16,388 bases of DNA from an uncultured Bacteroidota bacterium (GTDB taxonomy: Bacteria; Bacteroidota; Bacteroidia; Chitinophagales; Chitinophagaceae). Each line of letters opens with the position of its first letter. The stretch's first letter is position 1. The translations under genes and the position numbers were made by a program. The notes below the pieces were generated by a model. That model was not told where the DNA came from. It was given only the letters and a program-made list of their open reading frames with translations, and searched no databases. The stretch is taken from contig CAMLKS010000013.1 in the NCBI GenBank assembly GCA_946480675.1, forward strand, positions 1 through 16,388. The letters are read 5' to 3'. Below are positions 8,311 to 13,596 of the stretch, piece after piece.

Positions 8311-8318
8311 CAAATTTA
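8311..8318 (-). promoter_or_regulatory. Candidate -7 promoter element immediately before mfd
   Basis: On the minus strand this is TAAATTTG followed by C, a full match to TAnnTTTG, with its last base eight bases before the mfd ATG. Transcription would start at or within a few bases of the start codon. The -33 side has TTTC rather than TTTG. Confidence 0.5.
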
Positions 8319-8356
8319 CGATAAACAGGCGGATGAAAATGCAGGTATTATGTTAT

Positions 8357-8923
8357 TTATCCTTGTTTCTTCTTTTGGTTGGATATGGCTTCTGCAAACC
8401 AGAGGTATTCGTTTACAAACCTGTCCAGGTTCTTTTGCATGATCTCATTCTGAGGCTTGCCCTCTTCATCCAGCGACAAGTGCAATTCGGGCACCAACAA
8501 CTTATACGGCATAGGGAAAGCACCAATAGCCAGTACCAGTAATTGCAACAGGTTGGATGCATTGATACCACCCTGCTTGCCATTGGAACCGCATACGATG
8601 CCAATGGGTTTCTTTGCCCATTCCTTAGTAAAGTAGTCCACAGCGTTTTTCATAGCGCCGCTGTAGCTGTTATTATACTCCGGCGTCACAAATATCAGCC
8701 CATCTGCATTCTCTATTTTGCTGCTCAGTTCCAACAGGTAGGCGGGCGGGTTTTCCATATCCTTCAGGCGGGCTTCCATTACAGGCAGGTTGTAGTCTTT
8801 AATGTCTATAAAAGTGACATTAACCTGTCCGCTTGCCTGCAATGCATTGCTGATGGCCTTTGCCGCGCGGATGCTAAGACGGCCTTCCCTGATGGCCCCG
8901 TAAAGAATGGTTATGTTCAGCAT
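8357..8923 (-). CDS. NAD(P)H-dependent FMN reductase (flavodoxin fold)
   Basis: This 188-residue protein belongs to the FMN_red family (NADPH-dependent FMN reductases, ChrR/ArsH/azoreductase-like), soluble enzymes that transfer hydride from NAD(P)H to FMN and then to quinones, metals or other acceptors. The N-terminal phosphate-binding loop is GAIREGRLS (residues 9-17). The signature TPEYNNSYSGAMKNAVDYF (about 79-97) closely follows the family pattern TPEYNxSxPGxLKNAID, and GIVCGSNGKQGG forms the next FMN-contact loop. The physiological acceptor cannot be deduced. It is divergent from the small lipoprotein gene with only 41 bases between the starts, so promoters or operators are probably shared. 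The minus strand carries TAGTTTTA there (8951-8958), a 7/8 match to the -7 consensus. Confidence 0.9.
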   Translation of the reverse strand: MLNITILYGAIREGRLSIRAAKAISNALQASGQVNVTFIDIKDYNLPVMEARLKDMENPPAYLLELSSKIENADGLIFVTPEYNNSYSGAMKNAVDYFTKEWAKKPIGIVCGSNGKQGGINASNLLQLLVLAIGAFPMPYKLLVPELHLSLDEEGKPQNEIMQKNLDRFVNEYLWFAEAISNQKKKQG

Positions 8924-8964
8924 ATTATTAGTAACTTACTATTGACTATTTAAAACTACACAAT

Positions 8965-9219
8965 ATGAAACAACTTATGCTATTGCTGCTCGCTACCTGT
9001 TTTTTAACGGCCTGCAGTGGCTGGGACAGTGAGCATAAAGACCTGTTTCTGCAAGGCTGTATATCCGGTGCTGTAGAGGATGGTATGAGCGATGCGGCTG
9101 CCAAATCTATGTGCGACTGCCGGCTGGAGGTTGCCATGAAAAAATACCCCAAGATGTCGGATGCCTTTGAACACCTGGATAGCCTGATGGCGGACCCTGA
9201 TATGAAGGCCTGCAAATAA
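8965..9219 (+). CDS. Small cysteine-containing lipoprotein, unknown function
   Basis: This 84-residue protein begins with a lipoprotein signal (MKQLMLLLLATCFLTAC, lipid-carrying C17). The mature part is about 67 residues with four further cysteines: C32, the CDC pair C50/C52, and C83 next to the C-terminus. The central part (GAVEDGMSDAAAKSMCDC) is helical. The cysteine pattern suggests one or two disulfides or a metal site in the periplasm. From memory, Bacteroidota have other short secreted proteins with a helical YCxC segment, but I cannot name a family. It is transcribed divergently from the FMN reductase gene, and its stop codon directly abuts the stop of the convergent dehydrogenase gene. 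Confidence 0.85.
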   Translation: MKQLMLLLLATCFLTACSGWDSEHKDLFLQGCISGAVEDGMSDAAAKSMCDCRLEVAMKKYPKMSDAFEHLDSLMADPDMKACK

Positions 9220-10392
9220 CTACAGCAGGAACTTCCTGCCCGATGCGGCATGCTTCCTTAGCAATGCACTGGCACGGTAGCGGTCTTCGTGATATTCATT
9301 GTACAAGCCATCCAGTATTTCCAGGCATTTGGTCGCGCCCCATTCATCGGCCCATTGCAACAGGCCTTTAGGATAGTTCACACCTTTGGTCATAGCCAGC
9401 TCCAGGTCTTGTGCAGAGGATATGTTCAGGTGCAGGGCTTCCACTGCTTCATTTATCAGCATCACTACAATGCGTTCTACAATGTATTTACCCAGTTCCG
9501 GGTCTTTGTCTGGCTCGGCATGGGTGGCGCCTTCGGCATAGTTGTAAAAACCACGGCCCGTTTTGCGGCCCAACCAGCCGGCTTCCAGCAGGCGCTTTTG
9601 TGAGAAGGAAGGTTTATAACGCGGATCGAAAAAGAAGGACTGGAACACCGTTTCCGTTACTACATAGTTCACATCATGGCCTATATAATCGGTAAGCGTA
9701 AAAGGTCCCATTTTGAAGCCACCCATTTCCGTCATCGCAGCATCTATAGTGGGTATATCTGCTATGCCTTCTTCGTAGATGCGTATGGCTTCTCCATAAA
9801 ATGGACGTGCTACGCGGTTTACGATGAAGCCCGGTGTATCTTTTGTAATAACGGGTGCTTTGCCCCATTGTTTCATCAGGCCCTTGCAGGTATCTGCCAG
9901 AGCCGCATCTGTCTGCACAGCGGGTATTACTTCTACCAGCGCCATCAGCGGAGCAGGGTTGAAGAAGTGCAAGCCAATAACTCTATCTGCCTTTTTGCAG
10001 GCAGCAGCTATGGAAGTAACAGACAGTGATGAGGTATTGGTAGCCAGTACACAACCTTCACTCACTACAGCTTCCACATCGGCAAATACTTTTTTCTTTA
10101 TGTCGAGGTTTTCGATGATAGCTTCTATCACTAGTGCACAATCTTTGAATGCAGACAGTTCCGTAGCAAAGCTGAAACGGTTCAGTACTTCTTCGGCATT
10201 GGCTATCTTTCCTTTTTCGGCCAGTTTATGGAACGTAGCAGTCAGGTTGGCTTTTGCTTTGTCGACAGCTGCTGCATTGGTATCAAATAATACCACCTTA
10301 TGCCCTGCTACGGCTGCCACCTGGGCTATGCCGCTACCCATAGCGCCTGCACCTATTACACCTACTATGCCTGAAGAAAGATTTTGTTCCAT
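9220..10392 (-). CDS. 3-hydroxyacyl-CoA dehydrogenase (PaaH/HbdA-like)
   Basis: This enzyme oxidises 3-hydroxyacyl-CoA to 3-ketoacyl-CoA with NAD+, in fatty-acid, phenylacetate or butanoate metabolism. Counting from ATG 10392 (MEQNLSSGIVGVIG) it has 390 residues. The NAD-binding Rossmann motif is GAGAMG (G14, G16, G19), with D37 at the end of beta-2 favouring NAD over NADP. The catalytic dyad is H142 in GLHFFNP and E154 in LVEVIP. The first C-terminal 3HCDH domain starts near 185 (GFIVNRVARPFYGEA), and a second, shorter copy near 310-385 contains GVNYPKGLLQWADEWG, typical of PaaH-like proteins. A TTG start 22 codons further upstream would translate T-rich leader hairpins and is unlikely. No ketothiolase or hydratase gene is nearby, so the pathway is open. 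Confidence 0.93.
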   Translation of the reverse strand: MEQNLSSGIVGVIGAGAMGSGIAQVAAVAGHKVVLFDTNAAAVDKAKANLTATFHKLAEKGKIANAEEVLNRFSFATELSAFKDCALVIEAIIENLDIKKKVFADVEAVVSEGCVLATNTSSLSVTSIAAACKKADRVIGLHFFNPAPLMALVEVIPAVQTDAALADTCKGLMKQWGKAPVITKDTPGFIVNRVARPFYGEAIRIYEEGIADIPTIDAAMTEMGGFKMGPFTLTDYIGHDVNYVVTETVFQSFFFDPRYKPSFSQKRLLEAGWLGRKTGRGFYNYAEGATHAEPDKDPELGKYIVERIVVMLINEAVEALHLNISSAQDLELAMTKGVNYPKGLLQWADEWGATKCLEILDGLYNEYHEDRYRASALLRKHAASGRKFLL

Positions 10393-10411
10393 TTTGTTCC
10401 GGTTTTGTGTT

Positions 10412-10439
10412 GTTCTTTTTTGCTTCTCCAAAAAAGAAC
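10412..10439 (-). repeat. 11-bp inverted repeat just before the dehydrogenase start
   Basis: GTTCTTTTTTG (10412-10422) and CAAAAAAGAAC (10429-10439) are perfect complements around a 6-base loop. On the minus-strand transcript the loop reads GAGAAG, the only purine-rich stretch near the start codon 20 bases downstream. Hairpins of this look are, from memory, common intergenic repeats in Bacteroidota. Confidence 0.6.
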
Positions 10440-10440
10440 C

Positions 10441-10480
10441 AAAAAAAGAGCCCGACAATCAATCACAGGGTGATTGTCGG
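10441..10480 (-). terminator. Terminator-like hairpin within the dehydrogenase leader
   Basis: On the minus strand CCGACAATCA and TGATTGTCGG (10452-10461 with 10471-10480) form a perfect 10-bp stem with a 9-base loop. After GCTC comes a run of seven Ts (10441-10447). An alternative inner stem (ATCAC/GTGAT) is possible. It is 48 bases upstream of the dehydrogenase start and 176 bases past the stop of the EamA gene, so it may end a leader or small RNA, or finish the upstream operon. Confidence 0.65.
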
Positions 10481-10482
10481 TG

Positions 10483-10530
10483 TGTCTCCGATGCAGCAGT
10501 AGCACCACTGTGCTGCCAAGCTGCTACACC
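10483..10530 (-). other. Competing stem-loops in the leader
   Basis: Three pairings are visible on the minus transcript. Positions 10493-10516 can form GCAG/CTGC plus CAGT/ACTG with a CA bulge. GTAGCA at 10522-10527 can instead pair with TGCTAC at 10499-10504. GGTGT (10526-10530) can pair with ACACC (10479-10483), the last two bases of which also belong to the terminator stem. These pairings exclude each other in part, as expected of an attenuator. The region also faintly resembles a tRNA D-arm (TAGCAGCTTGGCAGC) but has no T-arm. Confidence 0.4.
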
Positions 10531-10565
10531 TTGATTAGTTTGTTGTGTTTTGTTGTGAATTTCAT
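10524..10565 (-). CDS. Putative 13-codon leader peptide
   Basis: ATG at 10565 opens MKFTTKHNKLIKV followed by TAG. The start lies in the loop of a perfect 9-bp hairpin, and the stop codon lies in a stem of the structures that precede the terminator-like hairpin. No amino acid is strongly enriched beyond Lys and Thr, so a classical amino-acid-starvation attenuator is not obvious. It may be a chance frame. Confidence 0.25.
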   Translation of the reverse strand: MKFTTKHNKLIKV

Positions 10566-10583
10566 TTTTTTATTATTCACAAC
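10552..10583 (-). repeat. 9-bp inverted repeat with an ATG in its loop
   Basis: GTTGTGAAT (10552-10560) and ATTCACAAC (10575-10583) are perfect complements separated by 14 bases. On the minus strand the loop contains AAAAAAATG, where the ATG starts the 13-codon frame. TGTTGTG is repeated directly at 10541-10547 and 10551-10557. Confidence 0.6.
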
Positions 10584-10629
10584 AGCTTTAAAAAAGATTA
10601 GTATTTAAAGATCTCACTTTACGTAATAG

Positions 10630-10650
10630 CAAATATACATAAAATATGTA
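10630..10650 (-). promoter_or_regulatory. Candidate promoter with overlapping dyad for the leader/dehydrogenase
   Basis: TATATTTG on the minus strand (10630-10637), followed by C, is a full match to the TAnnTTTG -7 consensus. The start of transcription would be near 10623, giving a 230-base leader to the dehydrogenase, or a 180-base RNA ending at the internal terminator. TACATA-AAA-TATGTA (10636-10650) overlaps it directly upstream and could be an operator. A -33 TTG is not evident. Confidence 0.45.
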
Positions 10651-10655
10651 ATTAT

Positions 10656-11558
10656 TTATACTTTTTGTTTCCTGCCGATGCCGAAGTTGACGAGGTATAC
10701 ACCACTGAAAATAAGAGCAGTGGCCAGTAGTTTTATCCAGGTCAGGTCTTCGCCAATGACGATGACAGAGATAACAGCTGCGAATATAGGCTGTAAATAG
10801 ATATATGCCCCTGCGGTAGATGGGCTAAGGTGGCGCAGGGCATAAATGTTCCACAAGTAAGTGAAGAAGGTAGTGCAGATAACAATGAACGCCACAGCGA
10901 GGTAATCAGTGGTTTTGAACAGCGACCAATCGATAGCGCGGAATTGCGGCCAACCAAATGGCAGCACGAACAGGAAACCGAAGAAGAATACCCAGCGGAT
11001 GACAATAATAGGGCGGTAGCGCTGCATCAGTGGTTTTATCATGACGAGGTAGATGGCGTAGGAGGTGGCATTGAGGAACACAAAGAAATCGCCCATGGCG
11101 GAACTACCCGTCATGGTTATTTCCTTACCCGCACTCATCAGCAGGAAGGCACCGCCGATACCCATCAGCAATCCGATAGCTTTCTCAGTCTTGATACGCT
11201 CGCGAAGTACGAACAGGGCGATGACTGTTATCAGCAAAGGGGTGCTCATCATAATGAGCGAAGCGTGTATGGGATAGGTAAGATTTAGCCCCAGGAAAAA
11301 CAGCATCTGGTTGAGCGCCACACCAAACAGGCCGCCGAGTATCAGTGTGATCCAATCTTTCTTCTCGATTTTAGCACGGAACTGGCTGCCGCCCGCAAAG
11401 CTGAGCCAGAACAGCAGCATCGTTACGCTAACGCGGATGAAGATAAAACCGAGTGGTTCTATCAGGCGGGGCATAATGTGCTTGGCCACTGTAAAGCCGG
11501 CCCCGTAAAACAAGTTGGCACCTAATAACGCCAGGTGCGCCTTAACACGATCATTCAC
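10656..11558 (-). CDS. EamA/DMT-family transporter
   Basis: This is an inner-membrane permease of the drug/metabolite transporter superfamily, with two EamA repeats and about ten membrane helices over 300 residues. Typical features are the first helix ALLGANLFYGAGFTVAKHIMP, repeat-1 motif ASLIMMSTPLLITVIALFVLRERI and repeat-2 motif TAGAYIYLQPIFAAVISVIVIGEDL, each with the conserved Pro and Glu. The substrate cannot be told from sequence. The frame extends to an ATG at 11603, directly after the upstream gene's stop, but the extra 15 residues (MRKSPFRGWGVTFAP) come from a CCCCTAAAGGGG-type intergenic repeat. I therefore prefer the GTG at 11558, which gives MNDRVKAHLALLG. It is probably cotranscribed with the glycosyltransferase gene. 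Confidence 0.92.
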   Translation of the reverse strand: MNDRVKAHLALLGANLFYGAGFTVAKHIMPRLIEPLGFIFIRVSVTMLLFWLSFAGGSQFRAKIEKKDWITLILGGLFGVALNQMLFFLGLNLTYPIHASLIMMSTPLLITVIALFVLRERIKTEKAIGLLMGIGGAFLLMSAGKEITMTGSSAMGDFFVFLNATSYAIYLVMIKPLMQRYRPIIVIRWVFFFGFLFVLPFGWPQFRAIDWSLFKTTDYLAVAFIVICTTFFTYLWNIYALRHLSPSTAGAYIYLQPIFAAVISVIVIGEDLTWIKLLATALIFSGVYLVNFGIGRKQKV

Positions 11559-11580
11559 GGGCGCAAAGGTAACACCCCAA

Positions 11581-11592
11581 CCCCTAAAGGGG
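11581..11592. repeat. CCCCTAAAGGGG inverted repeat between the GT and EamA genes
   Basis: CCCC-TAAA-GGGG lies 12 bases after the glycosyltransferase stop, preceded by another CCCC tract (11574-11577). From memory, this is a frequent intergenic element in Bacteroidota. It explains the unlikely N-terminal extension of the EamA frame. Confidence 0.45.
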
Positions 11593-11603
11593 CTTTTTCT
11601 CAT

Positions 11604-12668
11604 TTATAATTTTTGAAGCCAGTTTTCTAATACCGCCTTGTATTGATATTGGGCATTGGCAAGCGGTAGCTTGTGAAAAGGGAATGTTTCTGCATCTTTT
11701 AGTGTCGTCAACAAGTTAAGCCCTTTTTGCGGAGCATGATAAAATACCCCTTCTTTATGTAGGTGCCTGCCAAGAAATTCCTGTTCCGTTTGCCCGGGGG
11801 TTGGAACCAGAATGGCTTTCTTATTAAGCACTACCAAATCCATAAGGGTGGAATAGCCGCTGCGGCATACTACCATATTAGCTGCTGCTATCAGCGGTTG
11901 CAGCACTTCTTTGGTAATGCGCTTGTGGTAGGTGATGTTTGCAGGTATTGTGTCCTTGTCGGTTACCTTATCGCTGCCTTCTACAAATACTACTTTGCCT
12001 TTGTACTGCTGCACCTGCTGCCAAAGCATATCGGCCAATAAAGTGCGTTGCGGTTCCGGACCGGAAAGAAGCACTAGTAAATGCTGTTCAGATACCGGTA
12101 TTGGTTCCACCTGAGATAATAAACCGATATACTGCGCATTATCAGGCATCACATCCGGGTGCGCCAACTTACCTGCAAGGTTAGGCGTGCCGGGTACATC
12201 TACCACCCAGCAATCCTTAAACCGTTCCAGCTGTTTATAATGTATCCGTTTCAGCAGGTTGTCTGCAAAAGGGCCCATGCCACTTTGTGCCAGTACCTGG
12301 TGGGTCATGATAACAGAAGGTATAGACGGGTGATATAAACCGTATCTATTATCAGAAATAATACCATTTACCTGCAATGTTTCGGCCTGTTGTACCCATT
12401 GATGCTCGTAACGGATTGTTTTAAGCAGGCCGGGCAATTGTGTAAAGAGTTTCGCCATAAAGCCACCCCCCTTTTTGCTGTATTCCACATTGTAGCCTTC
12501 CAGATGGATTGTTTCTATAGCCGGAAAGGTTTTAACGATATATTGGCATTGCCAGTCGTTACCGGCGAAAACGGCTGTGTGGCCGAGGCGTCGAAGATGC
12601 TGAATAACGGACACACAACGGGTGGTATGACCCAGTCCCCAATCGAGCGGGGCTACTAATATGCGCAT
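11604..12668 (-). CDS. GT-B glycosyltransferase, MurG-like C-terminal domain
   Basis: This 354-residue protein has a GT-B architecture. The N-terminal Rossmann half starts with MRILVAPLDWGLGHTTRC, where the Gly-rich GLGH loop matches the GxGH acceptor loop of MurG and MGT enzymes. The second half (about 190-350) has LLVLLSGPEPQR and the nucleotide-sugar signature CRSGYSTLMDLVVLNKKAILVP, followed by GQTEQEFLGRHL. This corresponds to the Glyco_tran_28 C-terminal motif with Gly, Ser and the conserved acidic/Gln residues. It therefore probably uses a UDP-sugar; the acceptor is unknown, and it is too short and divergent to be MurG itself. There is no signal peptide, so it acts in the cytoplasm or at the inner membrane face. 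Promoter TACTTTTG is 33 bases upstream; EamA lies downstream. Confidence 0.87.
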   Translation of the reverse strand: MRILVAPLDWGLGHTTRCVSVIQHLRRLGHTAVFAGNDWQCQYIVKTFPAIETIHLEGYNVEYSKKGGGFMAKLFTQLPGLLKTIRYEHQWVQQAETLQVNGIISDNRYGLYHPSIPSVIMTHQVLAQSGMGPFADNLLKRIHYKQLERFKDCWVVDVPGTPNLAGKLAHPDVMPDNAQYIGLLSQVEPIPVSEQHLLVLLSGPEPQRTLLADMLWQQVQQYKGKVVFVEGSDKVTDKDTIPANITYHKRITKEVLQPLIAAANMVVCRSGYSTLMDLVVLNKKAILVPTPGQTEQEFLGRHLHKEGVFYHAPQKGLNLLTTLKDAETFPFHKLPLANAQYQYKAVLENWLQKL

Positions 12669-12692
12669 TGATTTTTGGATAGCCGTAATACT

Positions 12693-12708
12693 TAACTTTA
12701 CAAAAGTA
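12693..12708. promoter_or_regulatory. Back-to-back divergent -7 elements
   Basis: TACTTTTG on the minus strand (12701-12708) is a full match to TAnnTTTG and would serve the glycosyltransferase gene. Directly beside it on the plus strand, TAACTTTA (12693-12700) matches 7 of 8 positions and has a TTG 22 bases upstream (12668-12670); it would serve the small lipoprotein gene. The two elements touch, so the promoters probably compete. Confidence 0.45.
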
Positions 12709-12722
12709 GATGTACCTACCTG

Positions 12723-12866
12723 ATGAAAGGGAACAAATTAATAACAGGATTGTTAATATTATTTGCGGGCATGATTTTGCTTGAAAGTTGTGCAAGCAGC
12801 AGCAAAGGTTGCGGTTGTGGTTCTGACCTTAACAGGGTATATAAAACACCAAAACGTTATCGATAA
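12723..12866 (+). CDS. 47-residue lipoprotein with GCGCG motif
   Basis: ATG 12723 opens 47 codons ending in TAA. The N-terminus is a clear lipoprotein signal: MKGNK, a hydrophobic core (LITGLLILFAGMILL) and lipobox LESC with C23. The mature peptide is only 25 residues: a Ser-rich start, then KGCGCG with two cysteines, and a basic end (YKTPKRYR). From memory, Bacteroidota genomes hold many short lipoproteins with this CGCG...PKRYR build, without known function. It is transcribed divergently from the glycosyltransferase gene with 54 bases between the starts. Confidence 0.75.
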   Translation: MKGNKLITGLLILFAGMILLESCASSSKGCGCGSDLNRVYKTPKRYR

Positions 12867-12878
12867 AAACCTGCGGTT

Positions 12879-13121
12879 ATGATGGGCGGTCAAGATAAAG
12901 TATGGATACACTATCGAAAAGATATCATAGCAGCCGATGTATCATCAGCCATATTCCTTTCCGCATACCTGCGACACGGAGCCATACATCGTTTGTACAT
13001 TCCCTGCCTTGAGGTAATAGATTTACAGAAATACAAAGTAGTGAAACAAGCCGTGAAGGTGAAAGTATGCCTTATAGACCGCATGCATATCCCGTTTGTA
13101 TTTGCAGTTTGTAAAAATTAA
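12879..13121 (+). CDS. Hypothetical protein, 80 codons
   Basis: This frame begins 12 bases after the small lipoprotein stop and is the only sizeable frame on either strand between that gene and tatA. The product has no signal peptide or membrane helix. It is rich in Val, Ile and Lys in its second half (IDLQKYKVVKQAVKVKVCLI), which looks beta-rich, and has three cysteines. I recognise no family. Codon use is not clearly unlike its neighbours, but the frame is short and ATG 12882 is an equally good start. It could be a real second gene of a small operon, a fragment of a decayed gene, or chance. Confidence 0.4.
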   Translation: MMGGQDKVWIHYRKDIIAADVSSAIFLSAYLRHGAIHRLYIPCLEVIDLQKYKVVKQAVKVKVCLIDRMHIPFVFAVCKN

Positions 13122-13176
13122 CCTGCAGCCTTTTCCTAACACCTGCCTGCCTTAGCCTTACCAACACAGCCTATGC

Positions 13177-13356
13177 TTATTGCTGCTGCGGCTTGTCTTC
13201 GTTTTCTTTGCCTTCCTTGGCGTCTTTGAATTCCTTCACGCTTTTGCCTAAGCCTTTGGCCAGGCCCGGCAACTTTTTAGCACCGAAGAAGAAAACGACG
13301 ATGAGTAAGATGATCAGGATCTCGCCCCAACCGGGTATGGATAAAAATTGATGCAT
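13177..13356 (-). CDS. tatA: Sec-independent translocase subunit TatA/E
   Basis: TatA forms the protein-conducting assembly of the twin-arginine pathway, which exports folded proteins across the inner membrane. The 59-residue product from ATG 13356 has the TatA layout: a short N-terminus (MHQFLSIPGWGEI), one membrane helix (LIILLIVVFFFG, about 13-25), the FGxxKLP hinge (FFGAKKLPGLAKGLG), an amphipathic helix with KSVKEFKDA, and a charged tail ending in Gln. A longer frame to 13413 adds 19 unconvincing residues. Neither tatC nor tatB is adjacent. Its divergent neighbours are two predicted Tat substrates. A 7/8 match to the -7 consensus (TACTTTCG) lies at 13403-13410 on its strand. Confidence 0.95.
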   Translation of the reverse strand: MHQFLSIPGWGEILIILLIVVFFFGAKKLPGLAKGLGKSVKEFKDAKEGKENEDKPQQQ

Positions 13357-13402
13357 ATGCTCTTTTTTATGACAAAAAGGACGGCAATTCCCCTTTTGTA
13401 TG

Positions 13403-13410
13403 CGAAAGTA
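13403..13410 (-). promoter_or_regulatory. Weak candidate -7 element for tatA
   Basis: TACTTTCG followed by C on the minus strand matches TAnnTTTG at all but one defined position. It would give a leader of roughly 40 bases before tatA. The rest of the 240-base divergent region (13357-13596) holds no clear gene; a near match, TATCATTTG, is present on the plus strand upstream of the ferritin-like gene. Confidence 0.25.
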
Positions 13411-13596
13411 CATTCAATTTTCAAGCCCCGGAGGTATAAAACAACTAAAAAATTATATCGCGGGCTGTGAAAAACAGATTGTATATATTAGATTTACTAA
13501 CCGCATTGGCATCTTGCGTTTGTTTTTGAAAAAGAACAGCCTAAGGTGGCATGCCGTATCATTTGCAAAAGCACATACTATTTCTAAAAGCTACTT

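Noticed and set aside
10479..10530. An intact tRNA gene
   Set aside because: A D-arm-like stretch and a 5-bp closing stem are present, but the T-arm, a 7-bp acceptor stem and a 5+7+5 anticodon arm are missing.
9824..10534. A 236-codon plus-strand frame antisense to the dehydrogenase gene
   Set aside because: It lies opposite a gene with full catalytic motifs, its product is low-complexity Ser/Ala-rich without a fold signature, and it runs through the leader hairpins.
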